A DNA stretch of 64,000 bases, taken from positions 1,550,001 through 1,614,000 of the forward strand of contig MSED01000009.1 of NCBI GenBank assembly GCA_002099365.1, given 5' to 3'. Numbering within the stretch: position 1 is the stretch's first letter; each line of letters opens with the position of its first letter. Source of the stretch: Phialophora verrucosa. Lineage: Eukaryota; Ascomycota; Eurotiomycetes; Chaetothyriales; Herpotrichiellaceae. The notes below the pieces were generated by a model, which made no database searches, was not told the DNA's origin, and saw only the letters and a list, made by a program, of their open reading frames with translations. The position numbers and the translations under genes were made by a program. Positions 42,864 through 54,527 of the stretch are shown here, piece after piece.

Positions 42864-44555
42864 ATGTATTCATCTCCTGCAGGCCACCCTCCGTGGCAGA
42901 CAGCGTCTCCATACCCGTCGTTGAACAACCAGAGTCATGCTTACATACCAGTTCCCGCTCGAAATGCCTTTGGTCCTCCGCCAACCTTCCACCCACCGCC
43001 GGCCTATAATCCTGCGTCAATGCCACCTCAACAGTACATGTCCTCGCCCCCGGCAAGCACCATGTCCAATCCTCTTCCACCTCCACCCCAACAAGTACCC
43101 CGGCAGAAAGTCGTTTGGTCGCCAGACGTCCGTGACTATGTCAACCGCTCATTCGCGAAAGCTGCAGAGATGCGAACTGTATCCAAGGAACAGATCGAAG
43201 CAAAACTCAAGGAGATCATCACAGACGCCACCCAAAGTGGGAGTTTGGATCTTGTCAATTGGAAAGAGCTGCCGTTACCACAGCAAATGATCTTGGAGGA
43301 ACGCAACCGTGCTCTTCTTGCTCCTATAACTCCTCCACCTTTTGTTCCCCGTGTATCTGTTCCTGCTCCCACCACTACTTATCACACTCAACCGGACACC
43401 TCGCGTAAGCGCAAATCCACAGAGCTCTCGGCAGCGGTGGAGGCCCCTGCACCGCCGCCACCCTGGAAACAAAATGGACAACATTCCGGGTCATTGGCCG
43501 ATCGTGTCTCCTTCAATTCGAAAGAAAAGCGACCCAAGCTCGACATGAGCACATCCGTAAGTAAAGCCGGCGCCAGTCTAGAATCCCGCAGACGGCGGTT
43601 TGAAGACATGCGGGGAGACTCCAACTCTCCACGTACACAAGAATCGTCCCGGGTCGCCTCACCGGAGCCAAAGACGACTGGACCTATCGTTGGGCGCTCG
43701 CAAAAGCTGGAAAAGAATTATTTCCGATTAACATCGGCGCCCAACCCCGACGACGTCCGACCTCTGGAAGTCCTTCGGAAAACTCTGGAACTACTGAAAA
43801 AGAAGTGGCGCTCCGAGGCCAACTACGTCTATATCTGTGACCAATTCAAGTCTCTGCGGCAAGACCTGACCGTCCAACACATCAAGAACGACTTCACCAC
43901 CAGTGTGTACGAGTACCATGCCCGGATTGCCTTGGAGAAGGGTGACCTGGGTGAGTATAATCAGTGCCAAACACAACTGCGGGCGCTGTATAAGCAAAAT
44001 CTAGGCGGTCACCCTGTGGAGTTCAAGGCATATCGTATCCTGTATTTCATCCACACCTGCAACCGGACTGACATGAATGACGTACTATCTGATTTAACCC
44101 CAGCAGACAAGAAAGAACCGGCGATCAAACACGCGCTTGAGGTGCGCTCTGCTCTCGCTCTGGGCAATTACCACAAATTCTTCAAGTTGTATCTGACTGT
44201 GCCTGACATGGGCGCATATTTGATGGATATGTTCGTAGAACGTGAAAGACTGGCGGCGCTGGCGTGCTTATGCAGAGCGTGAGTTTCCCATTTGCAAACA
44301 CCCCCTGTCCTGCAACTAACGTGTTCTTGTAGGTACAAACCTGATGTCCGCCTACGCTTCGTTACGGAAGAGCTGGGTTTCGAGTCCGACGAAGAAGCAT
44401 GTCAATTCATCATTGATCATGCACCGGATGAGTCCTCGACCCTACTCGAAGAACGTGATGGAGATGTACGCTTTCTGACTGGAAAGGCTGGATCCATCTT
44501 CCATATCGCGAAGGCGAGAGCCTTTGGACAAATCGACATCAAGGGTCAGATATGA
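42864..44555 (+). CDS. THP3: Thp3-like SAC3/GANP-domain protein
   Basis: Relative of yeast Thp3 (YPR045C) and human LENG8, which pair with Csn12 or similar proteins in transcription elongation and mRNA processing. Two exons, 42864-44278 and 44333-44555; 54-nt intron (GTGAGT donor, CTAAC branch, TTGTAG acceptor) joins LCRA to YKPDVR in phase 2. The 545-aa product has a Pro/Gln-rich N-terminus, a helical linker (WSPDVRDYVNRSFAKA), a basic Ser-rich middle, and from about 285 the SAC3/GANP/PCI-like domain: RPLEVLRKTLELLKKKW, YICDQFKSLRQDLTVQ, YEYHARIALEKGDLGEYNQC, VTEELGFESDEEA. Start taken at MYSSPAG; an upstream ATG at 42786 adds a hydrophobic stretch unlike the family. Confidence 0.88.
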
Positions 44556-46080
44556 ACGTTCCTCATGACATACTTTAGGGCCCTGTGATTGGAGTTCAAT
44601 CGATGTGAAGGCTCTGGATCTTTGGCAGCTGGCAGGCCCCTCCTTACTTTCGGCTCAGTTTCCAGTATATTTCTTTTTAGGCGGCCGCTTCGAGCATTAG
44701 TCACATGAATTGGATGGTCAGTTGTTGTGCTTTTTGGCTGAGCGCCATCCTCATCCGGCGATTGGGGTCATAAGCTTGGGATGTCTTTGTCCTTGCCACG
44801 AATCGGGGAGATTGATCGCGCGGATCGCCAGTGCTCACGATTTGCGGGCTTTCATTTGCGGCGTTCATAGCGTGCCATTCCTGGGTTGTTGAAGGAGCGT
44901 TCGCATTGTTCTACTGCAAGGGGTTGGATCATTGGGAAATCATGGGGTCTGGTAACGCCTGACAGCACGAAGCGAACAATGATTTTCAGTCTGGCTGCGA
45001 GCCACGGCATGGAATCAAGTTGCATATACCTGATATCGCATTCCTATTAGGCCTTGAGAGGCATGAAAGAAGGCCAGCCAGGAGGGCTAGTGATTAGGTC
45101 TGAGCTTGAGAGCAATCCGAATATTACCTTGGACTGCTGCCTATCTATGAGTGGCGAGATATCTCTCATGGCTGAGCACGGTCTCCGCATGCAGCTGAAC
45201 TCGGGTTGGCCAACAAGAGTTGTTGACCCAAGGATTGGCAGGTTCCTGTGCAGCTGTTGCAAGCTTTCCAGCTGTGGCTATGGAGATGCGATCCAGTTGG
45301 AATGTCGGATCAACACGCAACTAGCCTTTAGAACGCAGCTCCCGCAGCTGGGATGGTTCTCGCAGGTTTCATTAGTTTGCGTGTGCGTGACTTTTGGGGG
45401 CCATCTGTGTGTTCGAAGGTCCTGGATTCGTTCTCTTTGTTTGCGATTCACACGCTTTGGGAATGGCTGTCATGCATTCATTGCAGCCGCGCCCACGTTG
45501 CGGACGTAGAGTTGCATTTCCGACTCGCATTTTCTGGCGACTTCCCGGCGCACAATTACGGACTGACAGCGCCGGCTATCGTCAAGCTCGATTCAGGAGA
45601 GAGACCCCAAGAACAAAAGGTCGCTTTCCGCAACCTCTAGGACCTTGTAGGAAGAGCCCAAATTGCAGCTTCACATACACGTCACTTCCATCTCACTGTG
45701 ATTTCTGGAATCCTTTCAGAATTTCCATCACCAATCTAGTCCCGTCGCAATCTTCAATCAGTGGGGCGTCACGGGCTTGAACTGGAGGGATCCCTGCCAG
45801 ACACGCTAGACCGACGCACCAGGCCTTCTCCCTTGCTTGACCTTGTGAACAGCAGTCTGTCCGACTTTGACGCCCTCATCATCCTGACCTGGTCGACATC
45901 AAATCCTGAAACACATTGTCCGTCAAGTGTGCGCGGAAGAATCCAACCCCGTGCAGGCTCTCGAAAGCCTCGTTCCACCCTGTGACTGCGCCTCAGCCGA
46001 TCTAGAGCCAAAAAGAGCACGGTTTCCGCAGGATTGCCTTCCTGCCCATTGCGATTGCGGGGCAGTCCTTCAATGCGACA
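44556..46080. other. Intergenic, 1.5 kb; upstream of BEM1
   Basis: No gene recognised. Plus-strand frames at 45054-45509 and 45394-45780 lack domains and overlap each other. The last few hundred bases are probably the BEM1 promoter and leader. Confidence 0.5.
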
Positions 46081-48013
46081 ATGAAGGTATGTCTATGTTG
46101 TTCCTCGCGCACGCACGCGCAGGTCGCACTCTCTGGCTGGCGGGCGCTGATCATGCTATTCTGATAGGCCATTCGTCGATCCCTGAAGAGCGACAAAGAC
46201 GGACGGCAGCCGCCGAACCTGTCCATCACACCCAAGACAATCCAGGCACTACCGCCGAAGAAGGTGATCAAAGCCTTGTACGACTATGAGCCACAAAATG
46301 GCAATGCGCAAGAGCTAGCATTCCACAAGGGCGACTTCTTCCATGTCCTGAGTCGCGAGGACGACCCAGAGTGGTACGAGGCCTGCAACCCGCTCATTCC
46401 GTCCGCCAGGGGCCTTGTGCCCGTCGCATTCTTCGAAGTGGTTGGCAAGCAACAGCGACAAAGCGGAAGCTCTGTTGCATCTCCGGCGGAAAAGGCGGAC
46501 GGTCATGACTCAGGCTTCTCAGAGAAGGGTTCGACCACCTCTGGCCATACAAGATCAGAATCGACCGCAACCACGCGACCCAGCGCAGGAGCTCATCAAA
46601 GAGGACCGAGTATGAGTGGACGAAGCACGGGCGCCATGGTGTATGGCGTGGTACAGTACGATTTCCATGCGGAGAGGGCAGATGAGCTGGACGCCAAAGC
46701 CGGAGAAGCGATTATCGTGGTGGCACAATCCAACCCAGAATGGTTCGTTGCGAAGCCGATAGGACGGCTAGGAGGACCTGGATTGATCCCTGTGTCATTT
46801 ATCGATATCAAGGACACTGCAACTATGCAATCAGTGCCAGATCCACTTGAGGCTGTTCGAAAAGCGGGCGTGCCTCGTGTGGAAGAGTGGAAAAAATTTG
46901 CGGCCGAGTACAAGAACAGCAGTATCAGCTTGGGCAAATTTGATAACCCTCAGGCTCAAATGTCGGCCGAAATGGCTCGGATGAGCTTACAGAATGCTCC
47001 TGCGCAACAGCCTACTCCCAGGCAGACTGAATATGTAAGTGGCGGTTCCCATCGTGAACTTTGGAACCAGATGCTCATGAAATCTCAAACAGACTGGAGC
47101 AAGAATATCGCAGCAGCAGTCGAACATGCCACTGGCGCCCATCAGTGCCTCGGTCCCTCGATATTGCTTTGACAATGACATGTACTGGTACATTATCGAG
47201 TGTCAGATGGAAGACGGACGATGGTGGGAACTGTCGCGGTACTACGCCGACTTTTACGACTTCCAGATTGCTCTCCTCGAGATGTTTCCGGAAGAGGCTG
47301 GTAACAAAGGCAAGCCCCGTACACTTCCTTTCATGCCCGGGCCTGTGGCACACGTCACGGATGCGATTTCCAACGGTCGACGGCAGAACCTCGACGAATA
47401 TATCAAGAGGATCGTCGGGATGCCCCCTCATATCTCCAAGAGTATGCTGGTCCGGAATCTGTTCAAACCCAAGCCCGGTCAAGATTTCGAGATAGATCCC
47501 AACGCCCTCGGAGAGGATTACAGGCTGTCAGGTGGATCACAGCACTCACTGCCACCGGTGTCTCGAACATCTTCCAACCAACAGCCCTCGGGAATGGCGT
47601 ATGGCGGCATGCCACCCCCGTCAGCGCGATCATCACAGCAGAGAATGCCCGTACCTATGTCCGCCGGAACAGGCATGGCTATGGGAGGGCCGCCATTTCT
47701 GCACTCTCAACCAAGCAACTTGACGCAGGCATCAAATTCGTCGAGTATGAAGGCGGGCAATGCAGGTGGCGCCATGAAAGTCAAAGTTTTCTTCCAAGAT
47801 GACATTATCGCCCTTCGAGTACCGCAAGATGTTGTCTTCGTGGCGCTAAAGGAAAAGCTTATAGAGCGGCTGAAGGTCAACGAAGAGATCGTGATCCAGT
47901 ACAAGGACGAGCCGACCAACAGTCTCATCGATCTTGAGAACGATGACAACCTCGATGTGGCGCTTCAACGAAATCCCAAACTCACGCTCTACGTTAATTA
48001 TGCCCCCGGTTGA
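46081..48013 (+). CDS. BEM1: Polarity scaffold Bem1 (SH3-SH3-PX-PB1)
   Basis: Scaffold linking Cdc42, its GEF Cdc24 and PAK kinases at growth sites. Three exons: 46081-46086 (two codons), 46168-47034 and 47093-48013; introns of 81 nt (GTATGT..GATAG) and 58 nt (GTAAGT..AACAG). The spliced start reads MKAIRRSLKSDKDG, the expected family N-terminus. Of 597 aa: SH3-1 about 34-92 (VIKALYDYEP), SH3-2 about 158-215 (VYGVVQYDFHAERADELD), PX about 311-430 (YCFDNDMYWYIIECQMEDG) and PB1 about 516-594 (MKVKVFFQDDIIALRV) that would bind Cdc24. The second acceptor could instead be at 47119, dropping nine residues. Confidence 0.94.
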
Positions 48014-48782
48014 AGACGGCCTTTCAACCCCGGCCCCAGAGCAGCCCAGCCGATAGCAGCTGCTTCTGCATCGGCCCACCTGCATGCGTTCTACATATGG
48101 TATACAAGGCGAAGGACGGGGCAACCTGACGAAATAGATGGTTTACGAAATCACGGTCGGAGCTTCGGGGGCATTAAATGGGGCCTGGGGAATGGGATTC
48201 AGTTCCAGCAATTCTAAATGTCCTGCAAAAGTTTACGCTTTCCAACGATTTCATATCATCACTGCGGCGATGAGAGCGTTGCGAGGAGGTCGAGATAGCT
48301 GAGGTCATGTCTGGGCGGATTTTTGCAAAGCAAGCCAGCTGAGATATGAACACAAGGGGAGGGCTTTCGTGAAGGAGAGGATCCATTTCGGTCAAGCAGG
48401 CATCGGGACCATTTCGGTGCGAGCGGCCGTAGACACTTACTCGATCACGGCCATAGAACCTGCTCTTTATAATCGATCGTCAAATGCTTTGAGCTCGAAG
48501 TACGTTCTGCCAGATATCTTGCCCGCCAAAAAGGTCTGGCGTGCGGGTCGGTTGCTTGACCGGCAATTCTTTTCTCACCGGGCGACTGGGATCGCGAAAA
48601 TGCGGTCTTTATTCCGAGTGCCTCGCTTCGCCTTCAACAGCCAGTGACGCAGCTCTACAATTAGTCGTTCAGAATTGCGTATCCGCTGGCCCTCGTTCTT
48701 TCAGCACCTTTTTGCTTCGTCTCCGCCATGAGTTTATGACCGTGACGGCGTGTGTTTTCATGTTGTCTACGTGGCCGTCATT
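48014..48782. other. Intergenic, 0.77 kb
   Basis: BEM1 3' flank and AFG1 promoter. A 92-codon plus frame at 48369 has no recognisable content. Confidence 0.5.
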
Positions 48783-50629
48783 ATGAAGGCCTCTGTGCAG
48801 CCCGTCGACAATGCCTTCCAGTCCTACCTCCGAGCTCTGATCTCCGATACCGCCCACCGGCCTCCTTTGCGCCAGTCAATCTGCACACAGTGCTTGACAA
48901 CACTGACACTGCGACGACAAAGAAGAGCCCCCAGAGTCTCCGGGCGCGAGCTACATGTCGCAAGCAGGGCCTTCTCGGCCAGGTATGCCCGCAAGGCAGT
49001 CCAGACGGCTCAGAGGTCTGCGCAACCGCCATGGCAGTGGCGTCAGCACAGGGAGCTCGCGACGGTGAAAGACGTGCCCTCGCATGGGCCGCTGGAGGAG
49101 TACGATGAACGAGTCCATGCAAGGAGACTGCGGATGGACGAGCATCAGAGAAGTGAGCGACAAGAAAGATCCCTCTGCCCCGGAAAAAAAGCTGCTGGAC
49201 TAACCCGGACCAAGCGCTGGTCGAGCACCTCCAGGATCTCCACGAATCACTGCAGGACTATAAGCCGCCGAAGGTAGTCCACCCAGACATCAACGACCTT
49301 CAACCGCCCAAGAAGTCCCTCTTCGGTTCTTTGTTCTCGAGCGGCAAGAAAAAGAAGACCATCGGCGAGATACCTGAGAACCTCCCCAAGGGATTATACA
49401 TGTACGGCGATGTCGGCTCCGGGAAGACCATGCTCATGGATTTGTTCTTCGACACGTTGCCGGCGAATATCACTTCGAAGACGAGGATCCATTTCCACAA
49501 TTTCATGCAAGATGTCCACAAGCGGCTGCATAAGATGAGAATGCAATACGGAAACGACTTTGACGCGGTACCCTTCATCGCGGCCGACATTGCCGAAACC
49601 GCCCAGGTGCTCTGCTTCGACGAGTTCCAGGTGGTCGACGTCGCGGACGCTATGATACTGCGAAGGCTCATCGAGGCCCTTATGTCCCATGGCGTGGTCT
49701 TGGTGACCACTTCCAACCGCCACCCGGACGACCTCTACAAGAACGGCATCCAGCGCCAGTCTTTCATCCCGTGCATCAATCTACTGAAGAAGCAGTTGCG
49801 AGTCATCAACCTGGACTCCCAGACGGATTATCGCAAGCTGCCCAGACCGCCGAGTGGCGTGTACCACCATCCCCTTGACCGCGCGGCCAAAACCCACGCG
49901 GACAAATGGTTCAACTTCCTGGGCGACCCTGAGAAGGATCCGCCTCACCCAACGACCATCACGGTATGGGGCCGCGAAGTCCACATACCGCTGGTCTCGG
50001 GGCGCGCCGCGAGATTCACGTTCCACGACCTGATCGGCCGAGCGACGGGCGCGGCGGACTATATCGAGATGATGCGCAGCTTCGATGCGTTCGTCGTCAC
50101 GGATGTGCCGGGGATGACGCATCGCGAGAGGGACTGGGCCCGACGATTCATCACCTTTATCGACGCGGTCTACGAGAGCCATGCCAAGCTGGTCCTGACC
50201 ACGGCCGTGCCGCTGAGTCAGTTGTTTGTGAGCAGGACGGAGCTGGACGAGAGCTTGGACAAGGTGACGGACAAGGTCAAAAAGGACGAGGCGTCGGCGA
50301 GCAAGGACGAGAAAAACGTCGCCGACGAGGTGAAGAAAGCGAAACACAACCAGTCCGGGCCCTCGGGGCAGGATGAAGGCCACGACGTGGACGACGTCAT
50401 GCGCAACCTGATGGATGATCTGGGCATGAACATGAGCATGCTCAAGCAGTCGTCGCTGTTCAGCGGTGATGAGGAGCGCTTCGCCTTCGCACGGGCCTTG
50501 AGCCGACTCACCGAGATGGGCAGTCAGGAGTGGGTGGAGAGAGGACTGGGCCTGGAGAAGAGAGGAGGACTGGAAGAGAAGGAAGGCTGGCAGAGGGTCA
50601 GGAGTCGGTGGAGGGAGGACAGTTTGTGA
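48783..50629 (+). CDS. AFG1: Afg1/LACE1 mitochondrial AAA ATPase
   Basis: Mitochondrial AFG1-like ATPase implicated in turnover of respiratory-chain subunits. Two exons, 48783-49152 and 49215-50629; 62-nt intron (GTGAGC donor, GACTAAC branch, unusual CCAAG acceptor), 594 aa. The first 90 residues are Arg-, Ala- and Ser-rich, as a presequence. After the splice (HQR-TLVEHLQDLH) comes the ATPase: Walker A YGDVGSGKTMLMD, TRIHFHNFMQDVH, Walker B VLCFDEFQVVDVADA, sensor TTSNRHPDDLYKNG, and FDAFVVTDVP. The late Lys/Asp-rich insert (about 480-520) is longer than in yeast. A small SDEERFAFARALSRL-like tail closes the fold. Confidence 0.93.
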
Positions 50630-51345
50630 CCCCCTCCCCCCCTTCATGCAGGTGCCGTCGAGTGTGAGTGAAATTCACAGTACAGTACAGTAGAGTAGAG
50701 TAGAGAGAGCTTTCTATATACCGACAGAAGGGGGGGGAGGGTGACAAGACGACACGGATTCCACCCGATTTTGCACCTGTACACAGTACGCAATTTTAGA
50801 TCCCAAGGAATCGGTCGTCATTTCTATATACAGTCAGGATGTGACATGACAACAATGGTATCCAAGAGGCAAAAACTACTGTTCTTAATCATGATTGTTC
50901 CAGCGCGGGTTTCGCACCGACGCGTACATCTACCTAAGTATCTGGATCCTGGGGCTTGAAGTCCAACCCGTCCACTCAACTATATCGCGGTATCTCTTCC
51001 GACCTCTGACCTAGACCTACCCAACCCAGGCTGAAGAGAACCTTTCTCGTACTGTCCCGATGGCGCGAGCAGCGTTTCTTCATGTTCCGGTAGTGTGGCT
51101 TCGTCGCGTGGGCTTAGCACTTCTTTCACTTCCATGACCTCAACGAGTGAGTTGTCATGTTACAGTCCGGAGTTAGTGCAGCAGGTCTTGGGCAAATTGC
51201 ATCACGCAATCGCCTGGCAGATGTCTATGTCTTGTCCGGAACGGGGACTGGCGTCTTCGACATTTTCAACATCAAACGAACAGAGATCTTCCTGACTGAA
51301 CAGCAGGTCGGCACGCGGACTGACAGAGAATGATGACTTTGCGCG
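50630..51345. other. Intergenic, 0.7 kb with microsatellite
   Basis: Between convergent genes. It holds simple repeats just after the AFG1 stop: an ACAGT/AGAGT run at about 50679-50708 and a G-run near 50729. No gene recognised. Confidence 0.55.
50679..50708. repeat. Pentanucleotide microsatellite (ACAGT/AGAGT)
   Basis: Consecutive five-base units, first ACAGT then AGAGT, about six units in all, in the 3' flank of AFG1. Confidence 0.85.
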
Positions 51346-53403
51346 TCACGGTGCGTCCTGAAACTCTTCATTGACGAACTTCCAGCCTCGGTCCGTCAGT
51401 CTCACGCGCACCGGCATATTCTCGACCTCCTTCACAAGCTTTGTCGTGCCAGAACGGTCCGATAGCGCCTCAACCCTGCTCGAGGTCCTGTCATCGAATC
51501 CATAAAACAGCAAGGCGAGCGGATTTTCCTTCACCTTGTGGTCTAGAGCCGCGGCGTTCCCGTCGTCGCTGCTAAGCATTCGCTCCTGAACCACCAGCGC
51601 AACAAAGAAAGCAATCGTCACAGCTGCCAATGTAGCCGGATAAGCGATCAGACCCCAGCGAACCCGAATACACGTGAGCGTGGTCACTACGTTGCCATAT
51701 GCCGGCGCGGAGAAACCGTCGTCACCATGTCCCCGGACGTACGTGGTCATGCTCCTCGACATGTTAGCGAAGATCCCGTCCACGGATTGGAAGGTCGCCT
51801 TGCCGGAGTTGTAGAACGCATCGGAGACGGTAGAGCTATTGCGAACCACATTACCGACGTCGTCCGTGTGCCAGCTCACCGAGCCGGGACTGAAGAAGGT
51901 GGCGAAGAAACTGTCCAACGGGTAGCCATACGTGTACATACACTCTTGGGGCACAAGGGTAGTTTTACCCGGTTTGAAGGCATAGTAGTGCTCACAGATC
52001 CAGGAGTCGTAAATTGGGAACCATGTGGCGCCCTTTGGGACGTCGTAGCCGGCTCGAGTCAGACTTTCCGCCTGAGAAGGCGTCAAACAAGGCAGGTAGA
52101 TGGTGCTGGTCGCTGGGCATCTGACACCCCCCGTTCCGGACACCTCGCCAAAGCTATCGGTGGCCAAAGCGGCTATTTCGTGAAGCCTGCTGTCCCGAAC
52201 GGAGGCGTTCACAGCAAGCACAGCCGGCTTGAGCATGCATCTGGCGGCACCGTAGCCTCTGCTCGTCCAGTTGCCCGTTGCGCTCTCATTGCAGCTTGGA
52301 GGGATGCCGACATATTCGACATCTAGCATGACGAGGTCTACGGCAGCGGCGTCAGTGCTATAAGACATGACCCATTCGTCTTGATAGTAAGCGTCCGTGT
52401 CGCTGTACGAGTACCTCGCCTTCAGGCCGGAAGGCAGCCCGATCCGGAAATCGGTGACGTTGATGATCTGCCAGCTATCGACGGGCAAATTCGTCTGGGG
52501 ATCCGTGGCCAGCGTGGAGACGTTCTGCTGTCGCTGGGTTGACGTGCAGCGTAGTTCGTTGCTGACATCTTGACAACTGTGCGTATATCCGAACGTGTAG
52601 AATTCGTCCGGGAAAGTGCAGTATCCCGAGGAGCATTGAAAATTGACGGTCGAACCCTGACTGTACAGCCCGGCGTTAATGGCCATTCTCAGTCCATAGG
52701 AAATGCCGTCCCTGTCTGTTGCCTCGGAGTAGGAACTGGTCTTTTGCACACTCGCACTCAGCGAAGGCCGTGGTGGAGTAAAGGCCGGCTGGGCTCTGGA
52801 GCAACTGTAGTACTGAATCAGTTCTTGGGCAATTGGGTCGAGCACGACGGCCGCGATAGTAACCAGTGCGGCGATGGTTGACAAAATGTCCCGACCGTGG
52901 ACGGTGACCAAGAGCGACAGCGAGCCATGCGGACCCCTAGAGGCGCTATCATATGTGGCAAGGTCGTTGAGGGGCCTTGGTCTGCTGAACCACGTCCATT
53001 TGAGGTGGTTCAGTCCTGTGGTCAGAATGGTGAGCAGGGCTGCCTTGAGGATCACAATATATATCGCGATGAGCGTATTGATGGATAGACCTTGAGGCCA
53101 ATGAGGATTGGGCTTGTTGTCGTAGGCATGGGCAGTAACAAGAATGGCAACGACAGCAAAGAGGCTGGCCAAGCAGCTCAAGATTTCCAGCCACCAGGCC
53201 TGAATGGATTTGAGTACAGACACAGTCGACCGTTCTTCGCTCTTCTGGCTGGACGGGGCGCTTGAGGCTGCCTTGCTTTCTTTCTCGTGGGCTGCATCTT
53301 GGTGCGTCGCAGATAGCCGTCTTGTGTGCTCAATGCTCTCCACCAGGCCGACAAGGCCATACTTGCCCCCTGGGAAAGTGTGCGCTTTCGCGAGTTGTGT
53401 CAT
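51346..53403 (-). CDS. DUF3176-family multispanning membrane protein
   Basis: Single-exon 685-aa protein of the filamentous-ascomycete DUF3176 family, function unknown. The conserved N-terminal block is clear: WWLEILSCLASLFAVVAILV, then LSINTLIAIYIVILKAALL, LKWTWFSRPRPLNDLATYDSASRGPHGSL and a third helix IAALVTIAAVVLDPIAQ. A large, presumably extracellular Cys-containing loop follows (about 200-590; e.g. VNFQCSSGYCTFPDE). The last helix is LIAYPATLAAVTIAFFVALV, with a short cytoplasmic tail after it. Four membrane segments are evident. Such genes are often expanded and variable among fungi. Start ATG at 53403 precedes a short soluble N-terminus. Confidence 0.85.
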   Translation of the reverse strand: MTQLAKAHTFPGGKYGLVGLVESIEHTRRLSATHQDAAHEKESKAASSAPSSQKSEERSTVSVLKSIQAWWLEILSCLASLFAVVAILVTAHAYDNKPNPHWPQGLSINTLIAIYIVILKAALLTILTTGLNHLKWTWFSRPRPLNDLATYDSASRGPHGSLSLLVTVHGRDILSTIAALVTIAAVVLDPIAQELIQYYSCSRAQPAFTPPRPSLSASVQKTSSYSEATDRDGISYGLRMAINAGLYSQGSTVNFQCSSGYCTFPDEFYTFGYTHSCQDVSNELRCTSTQRQQNVSTLATDPQTNLPVDSWQIINVTDFRIGLPSGLKARYSYSDTDAYYQDEWVMSYSTDAAAVDLVMLDVEYVGIPPSCNESATGNWTSRGYGAARCMLKPAVLAVNASVRDSRLHEIAALATDSFGEVSGTGGVRCPATSTIYLPCLTPSQAESLTRAGYDVPKGATWFPIYDSWICEHYYAFKPGKTTLVPQECMYTYGYPLDSFFATFFSPGSVSWHTDDVGNVVRNSSTVSDAFYNSGKATFQSVDGIFANMSRSMTTYVRGHGDDGFSAPAYGNVVTTLTCIRVRWGLIAYPATLAAVTIAFFVALVVQERMLSSDDGNAAALDHKVKENPLALLFYGFDDRTSSRVEALSDRSGTTKLVKEVENMPVRVRLTDRGWKFVNEEFQDAP

Positions 53404-54527
53404 GATGCTGCTTCTAGTCTCGCGATTGATCGTGGATTTCGAGCTCTCTAGGAGAGGCAGTGGATTTGCTGGATTTCCGTCATGAGACTACTACGCTTGT
53501 AGCTCGACCGCGTGAGGCAACTTAGAGTACGTCAAAGGGCCAAGTAGAGAACTCAATGAGCTACATGAGGATGGCACCGTTTACCCCACAGCATCCTAAT
53601 ATATGTGGGAGCAAGCAACCGACCATAGCGGAGATATTGTGGTTGTCCTTGGGACGCGACGAAGAGCCAATTGACATGATCGGGCGTCCAGCGCGAAGCA
53701 TCCCTGACTTTGTGGACGAACGAAAGCTTGAGAAAGGACATCTCCATGACAGCATCGTCTGCTCAGCCGCAATTTTGATCGCAGCCTAGAATTTAACAGG
53801 GCGACGGCAGCGGAAGGGGGTCGCGGACGTGCATATTTCCAGCCGCATGCACCTTTGCTTGGTATGCGTAGCAAGGTGCAGGGCGAGACGTCGTCGCGGC
53901 TGTGCAACGTTTGTGATGTTCAAGCTTCGAGATCTTGAAGCTTGATTTTCGGCGGGGTTGGACCTAACAAGATTGAGAGCGCGATCCACAAGGCCCCAGC
54001 TGCCCACACCAGTCTCTCCGCGAGTCATGCAGGACATCCAAGAGCGCAGACGACTGGTGCAGTGGTCTCTCTGTGCGTGCCGATACCTCAGCAGACATGG
54101 CAACCCCTGAATACAGCGTTGCAAGGTAACAGCGCTGGTGGGACGCCTTATCGATCGCCAGTTCGTGTTGAACCTCTTGTGCACAGCCTTGATTGGTGGA
54201 TCACCAGATTGCGGCGAAGTGATGGTACATGAACCCGGGCCTCCGGACGATGGAGAACATCTGCTGGTGCTTTCGCGAGAATCGATCTGTGGCCATGGCT
54301 CTTGCTGGACAACTATGGGCAAGATCTGGATGCTGTGAGCGTCCCATCCTTGGATTGCTGTTGAGAAAGACTTCCAGTACGTGAAGGTCACCAGTAGCGA
54401 CAGTGACTTCCCCAAAGCGACTGCGATTCAAGGACCTTCGGGGAAGGAGATTACCAGTCGTAATAAAGACCACTGGAGTGCTCGACTCCGGTTGTGCTGC
54501 AGCATACTGTAATGCCCATAATTCTTG
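53404..54527. other. Intergenic, 1.1 kb
   Basis: Promoter of the DUF3176 gene and 3' flank of the RWD gene. A 209-codon minus frame (53786-54415) has Arg/Ser-rich, domain-free content and overlaps several frames on the other strand; I do not call it. Confidence 0.5.

Noticed and set aside
49781..50647. 288-codon antisense frame over AFG1
   Set aside because: The sense frame carries clear AAA-ATPase motifs; the antisense product is His/Arg/Leu-rich with no family.
53786..54415. 209-codon minus frame between the DUF3176 and RWD genes
   Set aside because: Arg/Ser/Thr-rich without motif or helix pattern, overlapped by four other frames.
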